This document shows positions 10,262 through 20,759 of a stretch of 64,000 nt of DNA, in pieces (the stretch's first letter is position 1; every line of letters starts with the position of its first letter). Under the pieces are notes generated by a model. It had not been told where the DNA came from and made no database searches. It worked only from the letters and a program-made list of their open reading frames with translations. The stretch covers positions 149,405 to 213,404 of the forward strand of contig SJOL01004460.1 in assembly GCA_004794785.1 (NCBI GenBank), written 5' to 3'. A program made the translations under genes and the position numbers. This DNA is from Opisthorchis felineus. Its lineage: Eukaryota > Platyhelminthes > Trematoda > Opisthorchiida > Opisthorchiidae.

Positions 10262-11565
10262 AGAGCAGTTCCACTCATCAACTCGCCAAGCTTCATTAGC
10301 CGAAGAGTATCGAGCTGATCTGGCTAGAAAGCTACTGGAAACGCACAGTTATGCAGATGACGAAGGTTGCTTGGAGGCTGAATGGAAGCTGGTTAAGGAA
10401 GCTCTGCGCTCGGCTTTCAGAACTGTTTGTCCAGGTCATCTGGCTCGACTAAATGAACACTGGGTATCGTCGAGGTTAGCAGATCTTATTTCTACCAGAA
10501 AGGCCATACAAGCAACTAGCGACTGTGATGGCGCATGCAGATTCCTCAAGCACCGGACAATCGGGAACTTGAAGAATGACAGAGAACGCTGGTGGATTTC
10601 AAAGGCCCGGAAGATGGAGAAGGCTTTCGCTGCAGGCAACAGCCACACCCTCTTTAAACTGATTCGATCAACCAGTCAAAAGGAAGCAGGTGTCAGTGAA
10701 ACAATATGCGAAAGGGACGGAACAGCAATCCACTCCCTCATTCGTCGTCTTGAGCGGTGGGCTAAGCACTTCAAAGAACAGTTCAGCTGGGCTCTTTCAA
10801 CACAACCTCTGGAGGAACTCAGCGGGCCCGAATGGACCATTGACCGCCATCAGCAACCGAAATCCAGCGTGAGATATCAATCCTGAAGCGTGCAGGGCAC
10901 CTGGCTTGGATGGTCTGCACCCCACACTCTTCAAAGAAGGTGGCGAGGTCCTTGTGAACAGTCTGACAACCAAACTGCAGAAGATTTGGAACAAAAGCAG
11001 AATACCAGTCGAATGGAGCTCCTCGACCGTCATTCCGGTCTTCAAAAAGGGCCCAGGAACGTCACGTAAAAACCATCGTGGTATCAGCCTGGTATCCGTC
11101 ACACCTAAAGTGGTCTCTGGCATTATTTTGCGCAGGTTGATCGATTATCGGGAGAGACAGATTCGTGAGAACCAGGCTGGGCTTCGCCCTGGCCGAGGAA
11201 GCATCGGTCATATCTTTACTCTCAGACAAGTTCTTGAACAGCGTCACTCCTTCAGACGTCCCACGTTGATCGTTGTTCTTTATCTGAAAGCTCATTTTGA
11301 CTTTGTTGATCGTCAGAAACTTTGAGTGTATGACGTTCAAACGAGTGCCTTCCAAATTTATATCCCTTATGAGGGCACTCTATGCAAACTCCTGTGGGCG
11401 CGTGCGATTATACGAGAAGCTTTCGCCAGTGTCTTCCAGGTGCAGTTGTCTTTCCTTTCCTCTTCAAATTCGTTATTGATGTGCTGCTTGGAATTTATCT
11501 CCCTGCCTCTAAAACCTCGGAAGTTAAAATGCTCCCGGGACGTTCGCCCATAGACACTGAGCGAA
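10262..11565 (+). pseudogene. RTE reverse transcriptase, truncated before the YADD box
   Basis: Linker with RERWWISKARKMEKAF-like residues, then DGLHPTLFKEGGEVLVN, TVIPVFKKG, RGISLVSV, ENQAGLRPGRGSIGHIF and a degraded DF..VDR motif. After a stop near 11325 the frame continues KFISLMRALYANSCGRV and FPFLFKFVIDVLL, ending at MLPGRSPIDTE. The second catalytic Asp pair is missing. Reverse transcription is therefore impossible from this copy. Confidence 0.87.
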
Positions 11566-11599
11566 CTAACTGAACACACCATCACCTCCAAGGCTTTGG

Positions 11600-11885
11600 C
11601 CGTACCTCCCACTTTCCGGTGATCGAAACTATAGCAGCTGGAACCACTGTACCTATGGTACACAGTTTATAGCTGATAACTTGATTGACTGATTGATCGG
11701 TTGATTGATTGATGGAGTGGCCTTTCGCCTCCTTGGTTGGAGGTAGCAAACTGAGTTCTAGCTGGGGACCTGTAAATTCTGTCGAGTATGAAGGACCCAC
11801 TCAACCCCGCAGTGATGACGTCACCTCGATTGATGATAAAACATTTGCAACACAACGGCCAGGCTCGGCGAAACGAACAAAAACA
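11600..11885. mobile_element. Family B-like fragment with TTGATTGA-rich head
   Basis: A ttgattgactgattgatcgg low-complexity stretch, then ggagtggcctttcgcctcc, gtgatgacgtcacctc and a degraded family B arm (aaaacatttgcaacac, ggctcggcgaa). It joins directly to the truncated LINE. Confidence 0.45.
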
Positions 11886-12085
11886 TGAGGTATCTTTGCT
11901 ACTAATTGGTCAATAATAATTACTGTGCACCACAGGACCACCCCGGCATTCAAAACCGAGCCAGACTAACCAATCAGTCCTTGGTAAGGAAGGTTCAGAA
12001 ACCGATGCCAAGGGCACCTTCCATTGGAAGGTGGTCGAAGAGGTCCGGGTTGCCCAATAAATAATTAACCACCCACCCCACTAAC

Positions 12086-12124
12086 CTGTAAACAGGCCTT
12101 TCGGAATTCATTGCTATTGTCGAC
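12086..12124 (-). CDS. Micro-exon candidate, 39 nt
   Basis: Thirteen codons, VDNSNEFRKACLQ, in phase 0, with a strong acceptor (tttttttcag) and a donor gttagtgg that is weaker than in the other exons. Less coiled-coil-like. Accepted mainly on strand, phase, length and acceptor. Confidence 0.42.
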
Positions 12125-12300
12125 CTGAAAAAAACAAGAGTTGAATGCTAAGTATATAGGTGTAAAAATGTAGAACAGAAGGCTAAAAAGCCCCAAACAC
12201 TTGTGTCACTTAACAGAAGGACGAAAATGAAACTTATTACTCCGCCATCAACTAAACTCTTAGAGGGAAAATCTATTCAATGGTGACCACCTTTCGCAGT

Positions 12301-12490
12301 GACTTGGATGAGATCGAGATAGTTCGGTAGTTAGGGAGCGAATTTACTGACCGGAGAGTCACTGGCTCGAACCCAACAGCGGCATCTCGACTGCTCCTGT
12401 CTAGGCTTGGTCAACCTGGCAGTGACTCAGCCCTCATCCACCCTTCGATTGACATGGCATCTAGGCACGGGAAGGGTGTTGCAGCTTAAT
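12301..12490 (+). mobile_element. Family T SINE (tRNA-derived)
   Basis: Same order as the better copy at 41011: gagatagttcggtagttag (decayed A box), gcgaatttactgaccg, ggctcgaaccc (B box), ctgctcctgtctaggcttgg, ggcatctaggcac, gggtgttgcagct, then an AT-rich tail. Confidence 0.75.
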
Positions 12491-12519
12491 AATTATTATT
12501 ATGACTATGCTGTTTGCTG

Positions 12520-12635
12520 ATTTCTCCATGATTGCTGACGAAACGTCTGCAAGCAAACTGCTAAGCTCGACAAACAGATCAGCAGCTACCTGATCTGAAA
12601 CCTATTGTTATTATTATTATTTTTATTATTAGTGG
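12520..12635 (+). mobile_element. Family B single arm and (TTA)n tract
   Basis: gattgctgacgaaacgtctgcaagc, taagctcgacaaacagatcagcagctacctgat matches the family B arm. It is followed by a short TTA microsatellite (12604-12630). Confidence 0.6.
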
Positions 12636-12639
12636 TCAA

Positions 12640-14160
12640 GGAGTACCGATCACTAGACTTGCAAAAGTGACACACGATACCAGCATGGTTGCCATACTAG
12701 CCCACGACAGTAGCGGAATATGCGCGACTCCAAAACGATAGTGCACCATGGACAAATTCCATAATTTCCCACCTAGCTGTGACATGACCTGGTGGTGTTA
12801 AGGTAGACAGCGGACGGACACTTAAACATCTCCGAGTTCGTGATGGTCAACTCTCCTTGTCAAATCACACTTTCCACGACATGTGAGTGCCGGCACGCAT
12901 GAAACAGAGCAGCGCCTTCTATCAAGAGGCTCAAAAAAATTCAAAACTTCCAATTGCATGGAACATGATGTGATCTTCTCAAGGAGGACGTGCTCTGGAG
13001 AAACCACTACGTTTTCCATTGGAAAATGCGGCGGTTTTCGTTATTTCAGGGTGCAGCTGACCACCATCAAAAGTTTGGACAACATCACCCGGAGTTGACT
13101 TTTAAAGTGTATTTCTTTCTGGAATTGACCAACTCGCAGAACATACCTTTCATCAGTTCTTTGGGGCGTCATCTCTTGAGTGGTGCGAGCGTAACACTGT
13201 AAGCAATAAGAAAACTCTTTAAAATAACTTCTGGTTGTCCCTTCGAGTAGACTACTTGTTCAGAGTGGAGCCACCCTGGACCGAACATCACGTCGATTGG
13301 ACGGATGTCGAGAGCCGGATATGGAGCTAACCAAGGAGTGCCGTGATTGGTGGACATTCTGGCCAATCGGGACCGAAACTTTGTAGCTCGGGCCGTCTCG
13401 CTGACTAGCGCGACCCTGTAAATACCCTCGTGATAACCCCATAAGTACTGTTCTGATAATTCTCCATAAGCGGCCGTGCCACTTAATGAACCATAGTGGA
13501 CGTAATAAGACGCCAGGGACCGACATAGGAGTTGTACTGCCGTCTGCACTACACTAATGATATCCTGAGTTTGTTGCGTCTGGATACCGCCTGAAGGGAC
13601 TAATCAACTGTGATTTCTTTCGATGCAATGAACGAATTAACCGGTTGAAGTTTTCAAGGAACCAACCAGAAACGGCCTTTTCTAGTTTGTGGCCTCTACG
13701 GAGGGCGGCGGGGTAGAACTGCAGTAATTACTTAAAGTGAAGATGGCAATCAGGCCCTCGACCACCTGAGGAAAATTTGTCCTTAAGTCAATGCCTAGAT
13801 GTCTAGATGAATACAGAGGACCCAGCGTACGAACTGTGCACCAATCTTTGTTAGCGGAATTTCACCCTAGTGGGACATTTGGCTGCACTTTGGGCTGGTC
13901 TAACAGGCTAAATCTTATGCGACCGAAATGAAATGATCTTTGATAGGTGATGGTCAGTGTTCGGGAGAGCTCCCTGAGGGGAACGACGTTGTTCCTGTCA
14001 TTCAAGCATGGCTGAGACGCACACATATTAGTCATTCTTACTGTAATTAACGAGAGATGCAAACGCTTATCGTACGTTATCTCCAACAACTGTTCACTAC
14101 GTTGCCGTTGTCCCGTTCGCCAAGAATGTTGAATAGCCTACAAAACTGTCGTCACCACTC
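12640..14160. other. No supported gene
   Basis: A 126-codon minus-strand ORF (13169-13549) and smaller ORFs occur, without recognisable motifs or good splice sites. Confidence 0.45.
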
Positions 14161-14164
14161 AAGG

Positions 14165-14290
14165 AGACACCATCAGTGCTCGGTGATAACGATAATGCGC
14201 ACTGATGACGTCTCCCCAGTTGTTGACGAAACGTCTGCAAACCGGCCGTGAAGCTTGGCGAGCAGGTTAACAGCCAAACAATCAAAAGCC
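14165..14290 (+). mobile_element. Family B copy with hammerhead-like motif
   Basis: Contains gcgcactgatgacgtc, cccagttgttgacgaaacgtc and tgcaaacc, then ggcgagcaggttaacagcc. CUGAUGA and GAAA are both present and GCA can pair with UGC as a short stem I, but the stem II register is off by one, so I call it hammerhead-like only. Confidence 0.55.
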
Positions 14291-14294
14291 TGTA

Positions 14295-15100
14295 GCACTG
14301 TCTCGGGTGTGCAAACGCGAGTTCACTGAATGTCTAGAACTCATGCGTAGACCATGGCAAAAGAGGTCATTCCGTATAGCCTTAGAAAAACTGTTGAAAA
14401 ATTGTTCAAATTGTCTTAGACAGCTTATTTACAGCCACCCGTTCCATCGAACGCATTCAGTGAGCGGATAACCTAGAAAGTTGCCTTTTCTTCGAAGGAG
14501 TACTGTGTTTATGGCTTGGGCCTCAATGTTCTCACGATCAAAGTAATGTGCCGCCAGTCTAGTCAACCGTCAATATGAATCCAACTCTGTAATCAACTTG
14601 AGACGACCACATTTAACATTAAACCCAGGTTTCTTCACAATGTGCGCATCACCTTTGGTCCATACTGCCCTAAATTAGGACGAGTAGATACAGACTGGTT
14701 TTCATTCAACCTTGGCAAGGTTGATATCAAGGTATATATAAGTATATATACAAAGTACTTGAATTGCTTGTTGACGCGTTTGGAATTCTGGTTGCAATGA
14801 TGGGAGGCCTATGAATTGCACGGCATACGGTGTACTGTTGACCTAGCTTCAATCCTTGGTGTATAAGGTAGATAGATGGACTCTACACGGAAAAATCCTT
14901 CCATAATAAATGTTGAAAATTGCGCTTGACAAAAAGAAAAGGCAAATACCCCATTGAACGTCTCCCATGGCTGGCACATTCTTTTCTAGCCGAAAGACTC
15001 AGCACTCAGGAGCGACTGCCTTATCTGAATCAGGTTTTAAAAGTAACTCCATCCCATGAGAGAACGCTTTTGGTCGGTCTCTTGAGTTAGCTCCCCAAGA
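14295..15100. other. No supported feature
   Basis: Only a short TA-rich tract (about 14725-14755, tatataagtatatata) stands out. Confidence 0.5.
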
Positions 15101-15104
15101 AATG

Positions 15105-15245
15105 GAAAGACTCACGGAAGACTCAACTGAATCTCTCGTTTTTTGGTACTCTTCAACTGAAGGTGCTGCACAAAAACCACCTCATGTTTCAGTTGATTCC
15201 ATATTCGAGATATCGCAGTACATTTTCATAGGGTAAACTACTCAC
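15105..15245. mobile_element. Family F centre fragment
   Basis: Shows gactcaactgaatctctcgttt, cttcaactgaa, cctcatgtttcagttg and attcgagatatcgcagtacattttc, the mirrored centre of the foldback. Confidence 0.6.
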
Positions 15246-15249
15246 AAGG

Positions 15250-15672
15250 TAGCCGAGACGTCACTATATTTTGACCACAGAGAAAATAAGCTAGAGTAAA
15301 CAGCGATGATGCACACAGTGCTTGGTATGTAAACAATACAACTGTCCACAAGATTGTTGAAAACCCTTCGATAGCCCACGACCGGTTTCGCTCTTCTTGG
15401 GGCTTATCAGGTAGGCGCAGTCCCCGAGTTTCCGTCAACCTTATGTTCTACTTGAACCTAAAGTAGACTGATTTCGACAAATACACTCATTTGCATATCA
15501 ACTTGGTTTTTACGGGAGACACAACTGAATCTTTCGTTTGTGGGCTGTCGAAGAGTTTTCAGCAACCTTGTGGACAGTTGTATTGTTTACATACCAAGCA
15601 ATATGTGCATCATCGCTGTTTACTCTATCTTGTTTTGTCTGTGGTCAAAATATAGTGACATCTCAGCAACAA
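15250..15672. mobile_element. Family F foldback with extended inverted arms
   Basis: Both outer arms (about 15250-15395 and 15541-15672) carry the family F end plus a further block of over 100 bases not seen in other copies (cagcgatgatgcac..., tttgaccaca). As a result the two strands encode nearly the same chance peptide containing [10 protein letters not shown] and CGQNIVTS. The left arm carries a hammerhead. Confidence 0.72.
15374..15416 (-). ncRNA. Family F hammerhead ribozyme, one core change
   Basis: Minus strand: GCCUAC, CUGAUAA (consensus CUGAUGA), stem II with GCCC opposite GAGC, GAAA, CCGG, UC, GUGGGC. Stem I and the cleavage site are intact; the G-to-A change at core position 8 should abolish activity. 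Confidence 0.7.
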
Positions 15673-16359
15673 AAGAATTCAAGAAGCAAATCAAATTGTC
15701 CAGTCCCGAATCATCCCAAAAAAGCGATTAGTTATCATCCCAGAAATTTGGTTCGCAGAAGGAATTAGCTTGCGAAATGACGGTTATTCCTCAGCCTGAT
15801 GCTGATGCCCCAAGCCAGTGACCTGAGCACAGCAACCATCAAAAGACATACGATTTGTGGATTGACAAAACCAAACAAATGCTGTGCAGATATTCGTAAA
15901 AATGACGTAGCGGTACCATCTGCCGGATGCTTGAGTAAGATTGGCTGTTATGCCCAAACTCTCCGAACAATCAGAGCTCGCCTAGATACCTCATCGACCA
16001 GCAGCACGATCTTTCGTTCAGTCACGCACCAGTCGGCCTTATACTCCGTGGTGGCTGCAAGCCGTGATCGGCCGTGCAAACTAAGCATCTTTCTGAAGGA
16101 CTTGGAAAATGCAAGAGATGGGGATTTGTCCTCATTAGCAAAGGCTCGGTGCAGAGAGGAGTAAACATTGAAAGCTCAAACCTGAAAGAGATTATCCTGG
16201 GTTTAGTCAGCAGGCACCTCAAAACGAGTGTCTCGTATGGTACAGCTTTCCTTTTTATTGAGACAAGCATCAGAATGAGTATCTTCGGGGAAACCGGGTT
16301 TAGTGTAGAGCAGAGATTCGATCATTTATAGCAAGGGATTCCACACTAAACTGTGGCTG

Positions 16360-16490
16360 TCAGGAGACTTAACGAGTTCCAGATAGTTCAACACGAAGGA
16401 GAAACTGTTGAATAAAAAGGCCACGGTTCGAACCCAGGCCTGAATTTCAGATTGCTCCCGTGTGGGCTTGGCTAAACTGTCAATATATCA
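16360..16490 (+). mobile_element. Family T SINE, decayed
   Basis: Recognised by ccacggttcgaaccc (B box), then ttgctcccgtgtgggcttgg. Truncated before the conserved tail. Confidence 0.5.
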
Positions 16491-16494
16491 TAAA

Positions 16495-16680
16495 GGAAAC
16501 TATTCACAAGGTTGCTGAGACCGCTTAGACACCCCACGACCTGTTTCTCCCTTCCAATTCGGGCTCATCAGGTGGGCGCAGTCCCCGAGTTTCCGTCAAC
16601 TTCATGTTCTACTTGAACCCAAACTGGACAGAATTCGACAACTACACTCACTTGCATAGCAAATGGGGAGTTACACGGCA
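16495..16680. mobile_element. Family F foldback, left arm
   Basis: aactattcacaaggttgctgaga, antisense ribozyme, gagtttccgtcaac, gttctacttgaacccaaactgg, cactcacttgcat. The right side is lost. Confidence 0.75.
16532..16577 (-). ncRNA. Family F hammerhead ribozyme, core intact
   Basis: Minus strand: GCCCAC, CUGAUGA, stem II GCCC opposite GGGA, GAAA, CAGG, UC, GUGGGG. All invariant core bases and the cleavage site are present; the closing pair of stem II is G-A and stem III is no longer self-complementary. Possibly weakly active. Confidence 0.72.
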
Positions 16681-16759
16681 GCTATGCAGCGAGAGTACGA
16701 CAGCTGGTGATTTGCTTCGTATAAGAGACCCTATTGTGACCTTTCCAAAGGTGCGGCCA

Positions 16760-16990
16760 ACATCGGAGATCTACCGAAAATAATAGTAAGAATGATCGTT
16801 CAGCTGTGGCACCATTTTGCTGCCTAGCTGCCATGTCACTCGAGCTGCACGAGCCTGAGATGCCACCAAGTTGCTCAAGCATAGAGAGTAGCAGTCGAGA
16901 TGACGAGGTCGGGTTCGAACCACGGACCTTCCGGTCGGTAGGTTCGCGCCTTAACCACTGACCCATCTCGACCTTCACCCGAAGATTATT
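16760..16990 (-). mobile_element. Family T SINE
   Basis: On the minus strand: gagatgggtcagtggttaag (A box), gcgcgaacctaccgaccgg, ggttcgaaccc (B box), tcgactgctactctctatgc, acatggcagctaggcagc, cacagctgaacgatc. A well-preserved head. Confidence 0.78.
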
Positions 16991-17269
16991 CAATAATGTG
17001 TAGGGTAACGGAAAGCGACGCTTATACCATGCATCAACCCATCGAGATTACAGACGTGACGCCCGAACAGCTTTCGTGAAATTTATCTGACCGCATCTCA
17101 GGGAGGGATTTTTTAAATCCGAATGCTTGCATTGCCGGATCTCAAGGAAAATACGAGACGGTTTCACCTTTCTTAATGTCTACCAGGTACGTGTGGTCTC
17201 TGAGGTTCCAACGATTTTAAGTTCAATTTGAACATCAAATTGCACGCACTCATTTACAAATTACATTGC

Positions 17270-17460
17270 TATTAACGAAAGGCCCAACTGGACCTCTCGT
17301 TTAAGGCGCATATACTGCGATTCCCGATTATCATGCCAACTAAAACATGAGGCGGTCATTGATCCGCAAATCCAGTTGAAGAATAACATAAATGGGATTT
17401 AGTTGGATCTCTGTTAACGCCAGTGTAAGTTACAAATGAGTGCATCTCACCAATAACGCA
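17270..17460. mobile_element. Family F centre fragment
   Basis: ggcccaactggacctctcgttt, caactaaaacatgaggcgg, gttgaagaataacataaatggg, aatgagtgcat in the family F order. Confidence 0.6.
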
Positions 17461-18440
17461 GTCTATTTTTCGGAATGTTCTTTCTTACTGTGCCGCGATC
17501 CAAAGATATCTGATCGACGCTGTTTTTCGGTCTGGACATAAATTGCGTTTCTTCCTCTTGGTGAACAGAGTTCGCCCTGTTGTCCTCATCATCAATATCA
17601 GCCACGAATCGTGAACATTGTTCACACCGGTTTACAAACCAGTGGTTAGTGATCCTGACAGCCATTGGATGCATGAGGTAAAAGCTGATACTGGAGCGTG
17701 AATCCAGGCCGGGCGATGGGCGATCCGTTGCTGGTGGAGACGCGAGTGGGTGAAAGCAACAGCCTGCATGTGGACGGGCCCTCGTGTAGATGACTGGACC
17801 ATGTCGGTCAGGTGTCATGCCTTGGAATTCGCACCCAGGAAAAGGGCAAATCACAATGCCACTCAGTCTGCTGCTTATGGACTTCATGCTTCCTATCAAT
17901 TCCTAACCTACAAAGTAAACTAACAAGTCCCGGCTTCACCTAGACCGTTTCGACTCGTTAAATGAGTGTGGGAAAAAACTGTTCGGTGCATATAGTAAGC
18001 GTGATCAAGAGGGGTCCTGGTGTATAGGTTTCAGTCGGCTATCAGAGCTGCCCTCATCTTAGATTGTACGATATCGGCAGAGTGACGCACATATGAAGTC
18101 TATCTGCCGCACTGGATCAATTCATAAAATCGATGGTCACGACGAAAGACGGATACGCATTGTCTTCAATCGATAACTTCAACTTTCGACACACGGAATG
18201 AGCTTAAAGAAACACCTCATCCATCCAGGTGTGGTCGGCATAATCAAAGAAAGTCGAATTTCGTACCGGATGACAGCTGTGATTCAGTTGGTCCAAACTT
18301 AGCAGCACTAAAAGGAATGGGAACAATGTTTCATCGAAACCCGATAAAAATTGGCCAACGCAAGTTTCCGCGCAAACCATGAAGCAGTCATATGCAAGAT
18401 AGGAAACAAAAAACACGAACAGAAATTATGATGTATTCCA
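17460..18440. other. No supported gene
   Basis: Contains the longest unassigned ORF of the window (minus, 17447-17899, 150 codons). It has no recognisable domain, starts without a clear context and overlaps the preceding repeat, so I treat it as unproven. Confidence 0.45.
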
Positions 18441-18446
18441 ACCTAC

Positions 18447-18491
18447 CGTTTGTAGTAATGTCCTGAGATCTTCAATGCTTCTGTCTTTCAA
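18447..18491 (-). CDS. Micro-exon, 45 nt
   Basis: Fifteen codons, LKDRSIEDLRTLLQT, in phase 0. The acceptor follows a run of eight T (tttttttag) and the donor is gtaggttg. Leucines at heptad-like spacing. Same length as B and D exons, but not a clear copy of either. Confidence 0.6.
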
Positions 18492-19109
18492 CTAAAAAAA
18501 ACAGGCAAAAAGGTAACGGAATTTTGGCTATTTTTATGTTGGATGGAGATATGTGTAAATCAAAGAATCTTTCTTTTGCGGCGTCAAGGGATGCGTTCAT
18601 CCCCCACCCAGACTGCCGTACGCAGCCATACAGTTGTACTACAGTGACGAAAAGGCGTACTGCATTCTGCACCCAAAATCGTGATTGCTCCTCAACCTGG
18701 ATGTCCCCTCGAGCATAAATTCGTTCCAGTTTGTGTCGCCGCACCACTGTCATAAACGTTTGGATGGTCTCGAAGATACCATAAATGAACACTACTCTTC
18801 CGTTGAAACCATAGCGCGCTGGATTGAATATTATTTACACATCTGATCAGTTGATCGACTGGAGTAGTATTAATGTTGTTGCTTGCTCAACCAGTGAGTA
18901 GTATACAGTAAACGTACATATTGATCACACCTGGGAAGAACATTTTCTGTAAATATATCAGAAGCACCACTCGAATATGATAGGATATTCTTAATGGAGA
19001 TTTCGTCCTGCAAGTGAGGCTATGCCGGAAAAACGATAGGCACTGCACTGTTGTTTCATCCTTATTGGAAATCATCATCAGTGTGAATATTGACCACTAT
19101 AAACCAACA

Positions 19110-19470
19110 ACCGATAATTAGCTCAGAGGAAGAATAATATCATAAGTTGGGTGAAGCTTCCTTGAGAGGTCGTCACTCGTGGAGCCAGTCAACACATGTG
19201 ACCAAATGGTGTGGCGCTACGTCCGCTCCAAATGAAAGTTAATCAGATTGCTGCTCAGCCGCTCGTGGTTAAACGGTCGTATTCAACCACTAACCGAAAG
19301 GTCGCGGGTTCGAAATTTCCTACTGAAGTCTCGTGGGATGCGCACTGCTGATGATTCCCAACAAGGATGAAAGAGCTGTACAGTACCTCTCGGCTTCTCA
19401 GCATAGATTAGCCTCACCGGCAGGATGAACTCTCAATGGAAAGTTCTCGAATCTCCTTACACTACAAACA
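19110..19470 (+). mobile_element. Family S repeat with hammerhead
   Basis: Order: gctcagaggaagaataat, gtcactcgtggagccagtcaacacatgtgacca, the tRNA-like head (gctcgtggttaaacgg as A box region, gcgggttcgaaat as B box), then the ribozyme and the tail cggcttctcagcatagatt. Confidence 0.82.
19342..19386 (+). ncRNA. Family S hammerhead ribozyme, nearly intact
   Basis: GCACUG, CUGAUGA, stem II UUCC...GGAU with loop CAACAA, GAAA, GAGCUG, cleavage site UA, CAGUAC. Core intact; one mismatch in stem I and a broken self-complementarity of stem III (family CAGCUG). Confidence 0.78.
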
Positions 19471-20084
19471 ACAATACGGACTGGTCGGTCTTTCGAAATC
19501 ATTAGAAGGAAACAGCAAATCAAGATTTAGTTAGGCTGAGTTTCTACTTGACAAAATTTGCTAAAAACTAAGTTTTGCTACATCAAGTTGGTAAGCACAC
19601 TCGTTAGTGCTGAGAGTCGATTAAATTTCTCCAAGTTTGTTCTCTGTTTTGTTCAAATAATTATACAAACAAAGGCATGAAAACTAGGCGTGTTGCGTTA
19701 GCAACAGTTAAGAAGCAATGGGAGAAGTTTGCTTTTTCGACATACCAAAATTTCCGCTTTAAGCTAAAAAAAATGGAAGAGAAAAGGCCTTGGGAAGCAA
19801 GGATAAGCACACCAGGAATGGGAGCAATTTACATACGTTCTACAACGTTCAATTGTGCCGTTCCTGAGCCCCAAAACATTTCAGATACCGCATACCTCAC
19901 TATATGGATACATTCATTCAATCAAACAACCTAGAGAATACGAAAAACGAGAGGTTCAAGTGGATCTGGCTGAGTATGACGTTGAAACCAAATTAGTGTG
20001 CAAGAAAAATTATTTGGTGGTCACAATCATCATCATTATCATCACTGACAGCTACACAAGATGAGAACACTGGTGCTTCAGTCC

Positions 20085-20670
20085 CGTACAACCATGCCAA
20101 TTTATATGAATAGAGCTTCATAAAAGAAAGAAGGCAGAGAAGGGGAACTAGGGCTAGCCTACCACAGACATCAAAGGTGCCTACACCTCCAGCACTCAGT
20201 CAGACAATCAGGATAAAAAACTGACAACATGAACGCCAATGACACTGGTTAGCCGCCCATCGTTCAGTGTCTCCAGCCAAGCATATAATGGGTCATGTGA
20301 ATCACATCCTAGAAAGCGAACGGCACTAACGCCACCCAAACTTTTCGTTCATTCCCGCAAAATTCTGTCAAATTCTGTCAAATTCTGTCCACCTCTAGGT
20401 TTCCACCACTCCAAATTAAGCACGAGGAACAACACTCGTCTCGGTAGGCGGTTACTCGGTATGCGTAACATATGGCCCAGCCAACTTAGTTCGCGGTGTT
20501 GGACTAATCTCCTGAGCACCTCATTCCGAATCCGCTGGTTTCAAACCGATTTCAGCTATAGTTTTGAGGTGTCAGTGGTCAAAGACCTGAAAATATCACA
20601 GATCCTTCTACCGAGGTTACCAAGTCTCGCAGCCGTACTGCGCTGTATCCTAGGGGACTGTTGCTTGGCC
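20085..20670 (-). mobile_element. RTE LINE, 3' end fragment
   Basis: Minus strand reads the RTE 3' UTR (gtgctggaggtgtaggcacctttgatg, gtaggctagccctag) preceded by C-terminal coding remnants (GMRNIWPSQLSSRCW is its antisense frame). Shares its 3' end with the copy at 57360. Confidence 0.75.
20355..20390 (+). repeat. Short tandem repeat, about 10-bp unit
   Basis: Three direct copies of aattctgtca within the antisense RTE fragment. Confidence 0.7.
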
Positions 20671-20759
20671 TACTATATCTTCAACAGGACATCCGTAAAC
20701 GTCTGCACAAATCGGTAACCTAGGAGCATGGAAACATAATCACACTGCTATATAATATT

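Larger units (their letters stand above)
8510..11565 (+). mobile_element. RTE-clade LINE, 5' region present, 3' truncated
   Basis: A non-LTR retrotransposon reading left to right: GC-rich 5' leader, apurinic-type endonuclease, linker, reverse transcriptase fingers and palm. It stops at about 11565, just before the expected F/Y-ADD catalytic box, where unrelated repeat DNA begins. Frameshifts near 9790 and stops near 10261 and 11325 break the ORF. The domain order, the RGISL motif and the lack of a gag-like ORF fit the RTE clade. The other RTE pieces in this window belong to the same or a close family. Confidence 0.88.

Noticed and set aside
13169..13549. 126-codon minus-strand ORF
   Set aside because: No motif, no splice support, and a second overlapping frame is equally open.
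14193..14240. Family B motif as a true hammerhead
   Set aside because: CUGAUGA and GAAA are present, but stem II pairs only with a one-base shift; recorded as hammerhead-like, not as a ribozyme call.
17447..17899. 150-codon minus-strand ORF
   Set aside because: No recognisable domain, overlaps a family F fragment at one end, and an ORF of this size is near what chance allows in 64 kb read in six frames.
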